Shown here: positions 31,783 through 39,450 of the stretch, one piece after another
Position numbering within the stretch: position 1 is the stretch's first letter
Layout of the letters: every line of letters starts with the position of its first letter
Virus record (IMG/VR): IMGVR_UViG_3300042563_003307
Span: 124,001 to 188,000 of that record
Strand: one strand, 5' to 3'
DNA: 64,000 nt
Origin: a virus
Program-made: the position numbers and the translations under genes
Notes under the pieces: generated by a model
The model's database searches: none
What the model was told of the DNA's origin: nothing
What the model saw: only the letters and a program-made list of their open reading frames with translations

Positions 31783-33644
31783 TTGTTAATAAATTGTTCG
31801 AATGTCATGATTTCATTAGTAACTGATTCTGTAACAACTCCCATTGCATCTTCAATTTTAGATTTAAGTTCATTATACATCGAATGAACTGCCTTTGGTG
31901 TTAGATTGTTAAATTGTTTTTCATTACCATCTAATAGAGCATTTCTAACTGCAGTAGCCGAAATATCATCGTCAGTTCTTGGAATTTCAAAAAGTCCAAA
32001 ATCAGCTCTACAATTTAATTGGTCTCTATAAGAATCATTATTAACTTGATAACCATAGCTTGTCATTCTATCACTTCCCGTTCCCCAAAGTACTGGCTCA
32101 TATTTAGGTCTCATTTCATTAAACATGATATCGATACCTCCAGTTGGAACTACAAATATTTCTTTTAAGAATGGATATTGTTTTTTAACATGATTGAACA
32201 TATCGATTTGGGTCTTTTCATCGTATGGTCTGCTAAATTCATCACCTTTCTTTTTGGTTTTTGATTTAACTAGGAATACAACTACTGGAAATCCATTCTC
32301 TTTATGTATAGTTTCTAAAACTTTTGCATGGCCTAATGTAAACGGCTGGAATCTTCCAACAAACATATTTACTGGTTGTTTTCCTTGTTCAACATGAGTA
32401 AGTTTAAGTGCCTCGTTTAAATTAACTGAAGATTTGATTTTATCACGCAACATAAAATTTTGGTAGTCATAGATTGCATTTTCATCAGTGTTTTCAACAA
32501 ATATTTTATCGTTGATTTTTTCAATAATTTCGTTTAAACGTTCCATAGTATCTTGGTCTATTAAATCTGAAGTTTTAGTTCTTTTCTTTCTAAAAGAACC
32601 TAAAATCATTTTAAAAAGTTCTGCTAGAATATCGTTAGAAACATATTTTAAGGTTTTTTCATCGGTAATATACTTTGAGTTTAATTTAAAAGATTCTGCT
32701 GATGAAAATTCAGCGCTTTCAAAATTAACTCCAATATATTTTGAAGAGTTCTTGTCAACATATTCATTAAATATAATTGACATTATTTCAAGATATCGAT
32801 AATCTGCTCGGTCATCTTCAAGCTGTACTTCATCGATCTTAAATTGAGTTATAAATTCTAAAAAGTCGGTGACTGCAATTTGATACATGTGACTTGAAGA
32901 GTTATCAATTGGATTTTTTCTTGTAAAATCTTCTAATTTAAAAGATTTTATAGATTTTTCATCGATAAAATTAACAACCAATCCATCGAATTCCTCATCA
33001 ATATCAGAATTTAGGGCAGTTTCAAAAGCACTAGGATTAAAAAGTTTAACTATTTTACTGGTAAAACTTAATTTGTCCTTTGTTTCTGGTAAATAGTCGA
33101 ATGATTCACTAAATTCTCTATCACTCATTCCAAGCAATTCTAGTAACTCATCTCTTTGTAATTGAGATAAATAGCCATCAAATAATATGCTTGGCTGTTG
33201 AACATCAAGAATTTTTGCCCATTTATTTAAGATTACCGGGTCATTAATAGTTTTCTTAACTTTATTACCTTCTCCAAGTTGTTGGATATGCGTTAAGATT
33301 AAATTATTTTTTGGAGTTTTTATGTATTTAATTTTAGATACATTAACTTCTGGTAGGTATTCAAAACCAAATCTCCAATCAATTGGCATTTGATTTTTAG
33401 TAGCACTTGGTAAACTTTGCATGTAGTTGATTGCAATCTCATATAGAGATATAATTGTTCTATCAACTAAATTTAGTTTGTCTGAATTTGAAGATTTAAA
33501 ATATTCAAATCCATCAAGATTTCTTTTAACAAGAAATGTAGGCGCAGAAACTTTCTCAGTTACTAACACCCTATTTTTTAACATCTCAATAAAGGTTTCT
33601 CTATTGGTTTCGTTAAAATACTCTCTTAATTTTTGTAATGCCAT
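31773..33644 (-). CDS. Ligase-like / nucleotidyltransferase (NMNAT-like) fusion with C-terminal capsid tag
   Basis: 623 aa. Residues ~25-245 look like a ligase/capping-type nucleotidyltransferase: R-F-G-F-E-Y-L (motif III-like, ~91), E-E-F-D-G-L-V-V (motif IV, 217-224) and S-F-K-L-E-D-F-T-R-K (motif V, ~234-243). The motif I region V-K-R-N-L-D-G (39-45) lacks the exact K-x-D-G spacing, so activity is uncertain. Residues ~425-570 form an HIGH-type nucleotidyltransferase: G-R-F-Q-P-F-T-L-G-H (430-439) and I-S-A-T-A-V-R near 553, as in NMN adenylyl- and cytidylyltransferases. The end E-S-V-T-N-E-I-M-T-F-E-Q-F-I-N carries linker plus tag at the C-terminus, inverted relative to neighbours. Confidence 0.75.
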   Translation of the reverse strand: MALQKLREYFNETNRETFIEMLKNRVLVTEKVSAPTFLVKRNLDGFEYFKSSNSDKLNLVDRTIISLYEIAINYMQSLPSATKNQMPIDWRFGFEYLPEVNVSKIKYIKTPKNNLILTHIQQLGEGNKVKKTINDPVILNKWAKILDVQQPSILFDGYLSQLQRDELLELLGMSDREFSESFDYLPETKDKLSFTSKIVKLFNPSAFETALNSDIDEEFDGLVVNFIDEKSIKSFKLEDFTRKNPIDNSSSHMYQIAVTDFLEFITQFKIDEVQLEDDRADYRYLEIMSIIFNEYVDKNSSKYIGVNFESAEFSSAESFKLNSKYITDEKTLKYVSNDILAELFKMILGSFRKKRTKTSDLIDQDTMERLNEIIEKINDKIFVENTDENAIYDYQNFMLRDKIKSSVNLNEALKLTHVEQGKQPVNMFVGRFQPFTLGHAKVLETIHKENGFPVVVFLVKSKTKKKGDEFSRPYDEKTQIDMFNHVKKQYPFLKEIFVVPTGGIDIMFNEMRPKYEPVLWGTGSDRMTSYGYQVNNDSYRDQLNCRADFGLFEIPRTDDDISATAVRNALLDGNEKQFNNLTPKAVHSMYNELKSKIEDAMGVVTESVTNEIMTFEQFINKDI

Positions 33645-33665
33645 CTCTTTGTTTTTATTAATTAA

Positions 33666-34133
33666 TTATGATGAACTTTTTGATACTTCAAATACTCTTC
33701 GTTGTTCGTCTAAATAAACTTTAGTATCTACCCAAATAGAACCTAACTTTGTTTCTTTCTTAGGGTCAGTTATATCAGTAAATGTCAATAGGGTTACATT
33801 AACCTCTTCTCCTCTTTTAGACTGTAGTGCTAATTGATAATCATTCAACCAATACTGTGAATTGTGAATTCTGTATTTTGGAGTATCGATGATATTTCCA
33901 TGTGGTTTTACTTCAAAATATTGATAGTGAACAAACATAGTTTCTCCTTCAAAATCCCAAATCCATTCCATTGCCGTATCTGTTGTTTTTGCAGTAAGTG
34001 GCATTAATTTCTTAAAGAATGTTTCGTCTAATGAATTAGATTTCTTTAATACTTCAGGTTTAAAGTTATTAATTGTTGATTCATATAGTTGTCTAGTTTC
34101 AACAAATTTTTCGAATAGTTTTACGTGTTTCAT
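33666..34133 (-). CDS. Capsid-targeted hypothetical protein (MKHVKLFEKFVE tag)
   Basis: 155 aa from the ATG at 34133, which restores the shared start MKHVKLFEKFVETRQL; an ATG at 34145 would add MEDK and overlap the preceding gene. The body is alpha/beta with W-I-W-D-F-E-G-E-T near residue 58 and V-N-V-T-L-L-T-F near 110. No recognised family. Lies between the two ligase-like genes. Confidence 0.7.
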   Translation of the reverse strand: MKHVKLFEKFVETRQLYESTINNFKPEVLKKSNSLDETFFKKLMPLTAKTTDTAMEWIWDFEGETMFVHYQYFEVKPHGNIIDTPKYRIHNSQYWLNDYQLALQSKRGEEVNVTLLTFTDITDPKKETKLGSIWVDTKVYLDEQRRVFEVSKSSS

Positions 34134-34134
34134 T

Positions 34135-35424
34135 TTATCTTCCATATTTTATAATTCCCATCAACTGATTAATCGCAGCGAATGTTCCTGTTAATTTGTA
34201 CATGTGTCCTTTGTATGAAAATACAATACCTTCAGTCGGTATAATAGATTGGATTCCTCCAATTCTTTCAAGTCTATCAAGTTCTTTTGCAACTTTCTCG
34301 ATTTGAGTAAGGTCTCCATTTAGTTTAATTTTATCGGCTTCAGTTCTGATTTCATTATGTAGCCTTTGCATTTCTTTTTCAGGAGAAGCAGCAACAAAGT
34401 TACTTGCATTCTTTAAGATAACACTTCCAAGTTCTAAGAAAAGGTCTTCAAATGGTCTAATGTTTTCTTTGAATTTTACTTTAAAGTCTTCTTTGTCAAA
34501 TTTCTTAACAGCATCTGATTGTTGTTTTGTTAATTCTTTGTCTAAAGAGCGCATGTTTAATGTTTTCTTATCATCATATGCCCATCTAAGTAATAATCCT
34601 TCTTTAATATTTTGTGGATATTCTCCGAATAAATTTTCAATTTGCTCTCTCCACCACATTTCATGGTATCTTGCAACTGCATCAGCATCTGTTAATTTAT
34701 AACGATTTTTAAGAGCATCAAGTTTTCCTAGGAATTTAGACTGATTCTCTTCAAAATTCATATCTTTTTGTAGTTTAATAACCTGCGGAGGGATTATTGT
34801 AAATGTTTTTCCAATATCAGCGTTTAGGGATTTAAGTACTCCAGTAACACTTTTTGCCGCACTATTGTCATCTCCAACTATATTTCCTGCACCATCAGTT
34901 TTCTTGATACCATGGAATTGAATTACATCAACATCGTAGTGAATTACATTAGGATTTGCAGAATATATCAACTCCATGTTCATGAAGTTTAGGCCATTCT
35001 GGAACACTTCCTCTTGTGTTTTTGCCGGCAACTTTATAAGCAGGGTTGCTAAATCAGCGGCTGCAAATTGGAAAGTATCTTGTACTAATTTGCTAGCATG
35101 TCCCTCAAATTTATTTTGGAAATCCTTAAGGCTCATAGGATTTTGCAACTCAGTTTTATTTCTGGCAAATTTAACTTCACCATTTTGAATAGTTGCAAAT
35201 ACGTTTTGACCGTCTGTTTTTTCAGTAGGTTCCTCTTCAAAGTTCAATTCACCTTGAAGTCCACCAATAATCATATTCTTGAAGTCTCCGAATGTTAGGT
35301 CATTATTATCGAATGGATGGGACATGTGTCCAGCAGCTCCACCTTCTAATAGTAACTGTTCATTCAATTTAACTTCATACTTTTCAGTTATGAATCGATT
35401 AAAATTAAGGATTCTTGTTTTCAT
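34135..35424 (-). CDS. Capsid-targeted RNA/DNA-ligase-fold protein
   Basis: 429 aa. Starts MKTRILNFNRFITEK, a tag variant. G-H-M-S-H-P-F-D-N-N-D-L-T-F-G near 32-46 is followed by ligase motif I E-K-T-D-G-Q-N (nucleophile Lys69). F-A-R-N-K (motif Ia-like) is near 86, M-N-M-E-L-I near 150 (motif III), and E-G-I-V-F-S near 403 (motif IV) with M-Y-K-L-T-G (motif V). Related proteins occur in other large myophages, usually called RNA ligase or hypothetical. A packaged ligase would act right after injection, for instance in nucleic-acid repair; this is inference. Confidence 0.78.
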   Translation of the reverse strand: MKTRILNFNRFITEKYEVKLNEQLLLEGGAAGHMSHPFDNNDLTFGDFKNMIIGGLQGELNFEEEPTEKTDGQNVFATIQNGEVKFARNKTELQNPMSLKDFQNKFEGHASKLVQDTFQFAAADLATLLIKLPAKTQEEVFQNGLNFMNMELIYSANPNVIHYDVDVIQFHGIKKTDGAGNIVGDDNSAAKSVTGVLKSLNADIGKTFTIIPPQVIKLQKDMNFEENQSKFLGKLDALKNRYKLTDADAVARYHEMWWREQIENLFGEYPQNIKEGLLLRWAYDDKKTLNMRSLDKELTKQQSDAVKKFDKEDFKVKFKENIRPFEDLFLELGSVILKNASNFVAASPEKEMQRLHNEIRTEADKIKLNGDLTQIEKVAKELDRLERIGGIQSIIPTEGIVFSYKGHMYKLTGTFAAINQLMGIIKYGR

Positions 35425-35431
35425 ATTTTAA

Positions 35432-35980
35432 TTACTTTGCAACTCTGTTGCTTTTAATGTTTTCCATTGCGATATCATCAATCAATCTTGTAAAAGAACT
35501 TAGGGTTGCAGCGGTATAAAATCCATCTTCACCAGGACCTGCATTGTTTGCTCCTACTTTATAAGCTTGAATGTGTCCAGCAAGTTCTAATGCTGCATCT
35601 CCCCATCCGGTGTCATTTCCTCCATTAGATTTAGCACGTTTAATTGCATCATTAGTAAGTGCTACTAAATCGTTTGCACCTCTAAATGCTTCGGGTTTTT
35701 TACTACTTTTCTTACCAGAAACGTTATTGTGTTCAATATCATCAAGGCCCATATTATTAACCAGTTCTTGGAATAATGATGGTGTTTGTGGACCATACCA
35801 TTTGTCTGCCTTTGGGTCAATAGTACTATCAATATATTTTCCAAGGTCTGTTAGGTAATCAAGTACATTTTGACCATTACCGCCACGTGCAAATATTTTT
35901 TTAGAGGCGTCTTTTACGTATTTTACGTAGTCATTTTTTCCTTCGTTAATAAATTGTTCGAATAATTGTATGTGTTTCAT
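35432..35980 (-). CDS. Capsid-targeted hypothetical protein (MKHIQLFEQFINE tag)
   Basis: 182 aa. After MKHIQLFEQFINEGKND comes a mostly helical domain with G-G-N-G-Q-N-V-L-D-Y near 33 and W-Y-G-P-Q-T-P-S-L-F near 61; G-G-N-D-T-G-W-G-D-A-A near 120 and G-P-G-E-D-G-F-Y-T-A-A near 148 follow. The repeated Y/W-G-x-x-T-x-x-S/A-L-x pattern is reminiscent of peptidoglycan-binding or head-decoration motifs, but I do not assign a family. Confidence 0.7.
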   Translation of the reverse strand: MKHIQLFEQFINEGKNDYVKYVKDASKKIFARGGNGQNVLDYLTDLGKYIDSTIDPKADKWYGPQTPSLFQELVNNMGLDDIEHNNVSGKKSSKKPEAFRGANDLVALTNDAIKRAKSNGGNDTGWGDAALELAGHIQAYKVGANNAGPGEDGFYTAATLSSFTRLIDDIAMENIKSNRVAK

Positions 35981-35981
35981 A

Positions 35982-36254
35982 TTATAAATTGCTTAGTTTA
36001 TTGTTTAAATCAAGTATTGCAGAATTAATTTTTATTTTCTGATTATCAAGTTCAAGAAGTGACATTTTAAGAGTTGCTATTTGCGCTTGAATTGCAGATT
36101 TTGGGTCATCTACCTTTTGATTCAAATCATTTACTTTATTTCTAAGTTCTTTTCTTTTTAGGAATATGTCGTGTGATTTAGCCGACAAATCAGATCTTGC
36201 ATCTGTATAGTCAGATTCATTTAAGAACTCTTCAAATAAGTTAATGTGTTTCAT
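35982..36254 (-). CDS. Capsid-targeted coiled-coil protein (MKHINLFEEFLNE tag)
   Basis: 90 aa from the ATG at 36254. An upstream ATG at 36293 would add 13 aromatic residues that overlap the terminator hairpin, so it is rejected. The tag MKHINLFEEFLNESDYTD is followed by one long coiled coil (heptads with L/I/V, K-K and D-N). This could be a small core or scaffold-like protein. Confidence 0.7.
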   Translation of the reverse strand: MKHINLFEEFLNESDYTDARSDLSAKSHDIFLKRKELRNKVNDLNQKVDDPKSAIQAQIATLKMSLLELDNQKIKINSAILDLNNKLSNL

Positions 36255-36262
36255 AGTGTAAA

Positions 36263-36301
36263 TATAATAAAAATACCTGACATGGTAAAACATCAGGTAT
36301 T
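36263..36301 (-). terminator. Probable terminator after the 1029-aa polyprotein
   Basis: The minus strand has a 9-bp stem AATACCTGA / TCAGGTATT around a 12-base loop, followed by TTTTTATTA. The T-run is interrupted, so it may be leaky and allow expression of the downstream tagged genes. Confidence 0.6.
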
Positions 36302-36318
36302 ATTTATTTGAATTATTT

Positions 36319-39300
36319 TTAAGATTCTTGAGCTATCATTGCATCGATAACATCAGATGAAATCCATCCTTTTGCTTTAACAAATTCTTTTGCAAGTTTT
36401 AAAACTTTCTTTTCTCCAGCAGATGTTACCTCATTTTCTTTACCGTTTTCATTATTATCATTCCAATCTTCAACGCAACCTTCTACTTCTTGCTGTAGTT
36501 GAAAATTACCTGGATTTTTACTTTTTGTAGAATCTTCATGATAATCTTCCCAGTAGTTTGCATCAAATGCTTCAGTAACAACTGATTCTCCAAGAGAACT
36601 TGTTAGCATTCCAACCGCAGCTCCATAATCTCCATCACATTTTTTAAGAATTCCATCAACTACTTCTCCAGCTTTAGCTTCATCAAAGTCTTCTCCGAAT
36701 GCTTTTTTCAAAACAGCCATCGCATATTCTTTAAATTCGTCATCAGATTTAACTTCAGCTTCATTAACCGTAGATTCAAATACTAACGTAACATCCTTAA
36801 CGTTAAGAGTTTTAACTAAATCTCCTAATTTATCATATAAATCATTTAATTCATCTTCAGTGTGGTGTTTATATCCTTTCTTTAAGTTTATATTTGCACT
36901 ACCAAATTTAGCCATATAATCATCTTTTCCTTCAGTAACTACTGATTCTTTAGCAGATCCAGCGGCTTTAGCTCTTTTTAATTGGGCTTTTTTGATTCTG
37001 TCCGTTTCTTCTCTATGGTCTCTTAATTTCTTTAATTTCTTTAATTGCTCAGCTTTACGAGTTGCTTCAGCACTTGGACCAGAACGTTGATAACCACTTT
37101 CAGTTACTGTAGATTCAGCAACATTGTTTTCCCACCATGTTTTAAGTTCATTAAAATCAGATTTACCCATGTTAGAAATCATGTATTCGATAATATCATT
37201 GTCGTAATCTTCAGCCTCATCTCTGTAACCTCCTGGAGTATCGATATAATCTTTACCCATGATTCTTTTGATTCTTTGTTCTGGCATACCATCGATTTCC
37301 TCACAGAATTCTTCAAAGTCTTTAGTTGATTTGAATTTTTCAGCTTCATTAACTACTGATTCATTTGCGTAAGCTCCTAATTCGCTGAATTTAACTTTTT
37401 TACCTGCTTTTTCTTCATCATTTTCATCAGAATGCGCTAATAAACCTGCATCAAATAATCTTTTAAGAACTTCTCCTTTAACCAGACTATAGTCGATAGC
37501 ATTACTTGAATTTTCCCAAGTATCACCTACATATTCTGGATCGATCCAACCATAACCTGATTTAATATCTTTAATTAAGGTCTGTACATCTTTGTCAAAT
37601 TGCTTAGTACCTTCATTAACTACTGACTCGATCAATTCCATATTATATGCATTTGAAATGTCAGTTTTAATTTCTCCAGTTTCTTTTGAATGCAACTTCA
37701 TAGTTTTACCATCAGGATTTAATTTAATGAATGTAACTTCACCGTAGTCTGATGTGTATTTGTGGTTTGGCTTTAAGTCTTTTGCTTTACCTTCGTAAAC
37801 AGTTCCAGCAACCTCATCATAATTGTTAAATTTCTTAGCAGATTTTTTAACAGTGTTTAATTGTTTAATGATAGAATCAATTACTCCAGGGTCAATATCA
37901 TTTCCAGCATTTGCACTATTAAATAAGTTGGTTAAATTTTTAGATGCTAAGTATAATTCGTTACCAATAACATCTTTTGGTAATCGGTTGAATGCTTCAG
38001 AAACGGTAGATTCATTACATAATGAATAAAGTTCTTGCGCAATCTTTTTTGCTTTTGAACCAGAATGTCCGTAAGTTTCTACAGTATCTAATGCATCTTC
38101 CATCGACATACCATGTAGTTCTTCCATATCACCATCTCTTTCATCTAAAAGATCGTCTAGTATATTTGAAGCCTCATCAGCCTCTTTTGATTCAGAAACT
38201 ACCAATTCTAGGTCTTTATCTTTATCAGCAATTGTTGCATCAAGTTCAGCTTCTAGGGCTTTCTTTTGAGCAGTCATTTCTTTTAATTTTCCAAGTAATG
38301 ATTCTTTAGCAGAACCTTCAGCAACTTTCCAATTTTGTGCGGTAGCTTGCATTGAAGTTGTTAACTTAGACCAGTCATATTGAATTTTAGCAATTGAACG
38401 AGCTTCATCAATAGATTCTACTGATTCATTTTTCTTTTGAGATGCTTTTAAATCTTCAAGTTCTTTTTTCAATTTAGGGTCTAATTGTCTTTCAATTCCC
38501 CAGTTAAAACTTGCATTTATTAACATATTCAATGGTAAGTTTTCATTTTTCTTACCGAATACGGATGTTTTAATCCAGTTTAAATAATGTTCAGCTAAAT
38601 CTTTTGATAATTTAATACCTTCTGCTCTTGAAGAATCTCCATCAACAATAGATTGAAGTATCTTTTTAGCCATTCCGTGTGAACCTTCATTAACTACAGA
38701 TTCTTGTATAAAACTAATATCTTTAAGATATAATTCATAGTCAGAACCATCTTGTGTATATCCAGTAAAAGAATCTCCTTTGTCATCTTTTAATTCTTTA
38801 GGGTCAACTGAATACCAGTCATTTCCAACAAAAACTTCTACAGGTTTTCCACTAGTTTGAGTATATAAGTCATGTGCAGTTTTACCTGTGAATTTGGTTC
38901 TTTTAGCCTCTTCGACTTTGTAAGTTTCACCATCAACTTCGAATTCATCTTCGTCATCTTCTTTTGCTTTTTTAACAGCAGCTCCGAACGCATTACCTTC
39001 GTTTTTTTCGCTTTCGCTAAGACCAGTGTCTTTCTTAATGGTTACTTTATATTTTTTACCATTAAATTCAAACTCAGATTTTCCATCTTGTTTAGCTTTA
39101 CTGGCTGCAAAAATAAATGCATTTCCCTCTTCTAGTTTTTTAGGTTCTCCTAATTTATTAAGCTCATCTTCAATATCTTCTGCCTCATCTTCTGAAACTG
39201 TTCCAAACATTTTGTTAATTAGGGCTTGTTTTTTCTCTTCATCTAACTCAGATAGAGAAGTTAAACCCATTTCATCAAGGATTGCTCCAATTTTACCAAC

Positions 39301-39408
39301 AGTTTCCTGTCTTTTTGCATTGTTTGTTTCTCTTAGTTTCATTGTATTTTCCTGATTCTTAACTTCAGTAAAACTCTTAAATGAAGAGATTTTGTTAACT
39401 TGTGCCAT
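36319..39408 (-). CDS. Putative capsid-internal polyprotein (1029 aa)
   Basis: 1029 aa. Linkers of the form E-S-[VT]-[VT]-[NTS]-E occur at 236, 466, 594, 683, 765, 821, 878 and 941, plus ESVESIDE at 328, dividing the protein into segments of about 50-130 residues. The start M-A-Q-V-N-K-I-S-S-F-K-S-F-T-E is a degenerate tag. Residues 95-125 and 137-167 are a tandem pair (E-G-N-A-F ... F-x-x-G-x-x-Y-K-V), a small repeat seen in head-associated phage proteins. Several segments end in basic helices. I infer processing at the linkers by a prohead protease into many small internal proteins. Expression is probably late. Confidence 0.75.
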   Translation of the reverse strand: MAQVNKISSFKSFTEVKNQENTMKLRETNNAKRQETVGKIGAILDEMGLTSLSELDEEKKQALINKMFGTVSEDEAEDIEDELNKLGEPKKLEEGNAFIFAASKAKQDGKSEFEFNGKKYKVTIKKDTGLSESEKNEGNAFGAAVKKAKEDDEDEFEVDGETYKVEEAKRTKFTGKTAHDLYTQTSGKPVEVFVGNDWYSVDPKELKDDKGDSFTGYTQDGSDYELYLKDISFIQESVVNEGSHGMAKKILQSIVDGDSSRAEGIKLSKDLAEHYLNWIKTSVFGKKNENLPLNMLINASFNWGIERQLDPKLKKELEDLKASQKKNESVESIDEARSIAKIQYDWSKLTTSMQATAQNWKVAEGSAKESLLGKLKEMTAQKKALEAELDATIADKDKDLELVVSESKEADEASNILDDLLDERDGDMEELHGMSMEDALDTVETYGHSGSKAKKIAQELYSLCNESTVSEAFNRLPKDVIGNELYLASKNLTNLFNSANAGNDIDPGVIDSIIKQLNTVKKSAKKFNNYDEVAGTVYEGKAKDLKPNHKYTSDYGEVTFIKLNPDGKTMKLHSKETGEIKTDISNAYNMELIESVVNEGTKQFDKDVQTLIKDIKSGYGWIDPEYVGDTWENSSNAIDYSLVKGEVLKRLFDAGLLAHSDENDEEKAGKKVKFSELGAYANESVVNEAEKFKSTKDFEEFCEEIDGMPEQRIKRIMGKDYIDTPGGYRDEAEDYDNDIIEYMISNMGKSDFNELKTWWENNVAESTVTESGYQRSGPSAEATRKAEQLKKLKKLRDHREETDRIKKAQLKRAKAAGSAKESVVTEGKDDYMAKFGSANINLKKGYKHHTEDELNDLYDKLGDLVKTLNVKDVTLVFESTVNEAEVKSDDEFKEYAMAVLKKAFGEDFDEAKAGEVVDGILKKCDGDYGAAVGMLTSSLGESVVTEAFDANYWEDYHEDSTKSKNPGNFQLQQEVEGCVEDWNDNNENGKENEVTSAGEKKVLKLAKEFVKAKGWISSDVIDAMIAQES

Positions 39409-39440
39409 ATTTGATATGTTTTTTTATTACGTTATTATGT

Positions 39441-39450
39441 TTATATATCT
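39441..39450 (-). promoter_or_regulatory. Late-type promoter element AGATATATAA
   Basis: The minus strand reads GGAGATATATAAACATAATAA, 33 bases before the ATG of the 1029-aa protein. It overlaps the end of the uvsW gene. Confidence 0.5.

Noticed and set aside
36255-36293. Longer N-terminus for the small coiled-coil protein (ATG at 36293)
   Set aside because: The added residues come from the terminator hairpin and displace the shared MKHI tag from the N-terminus.
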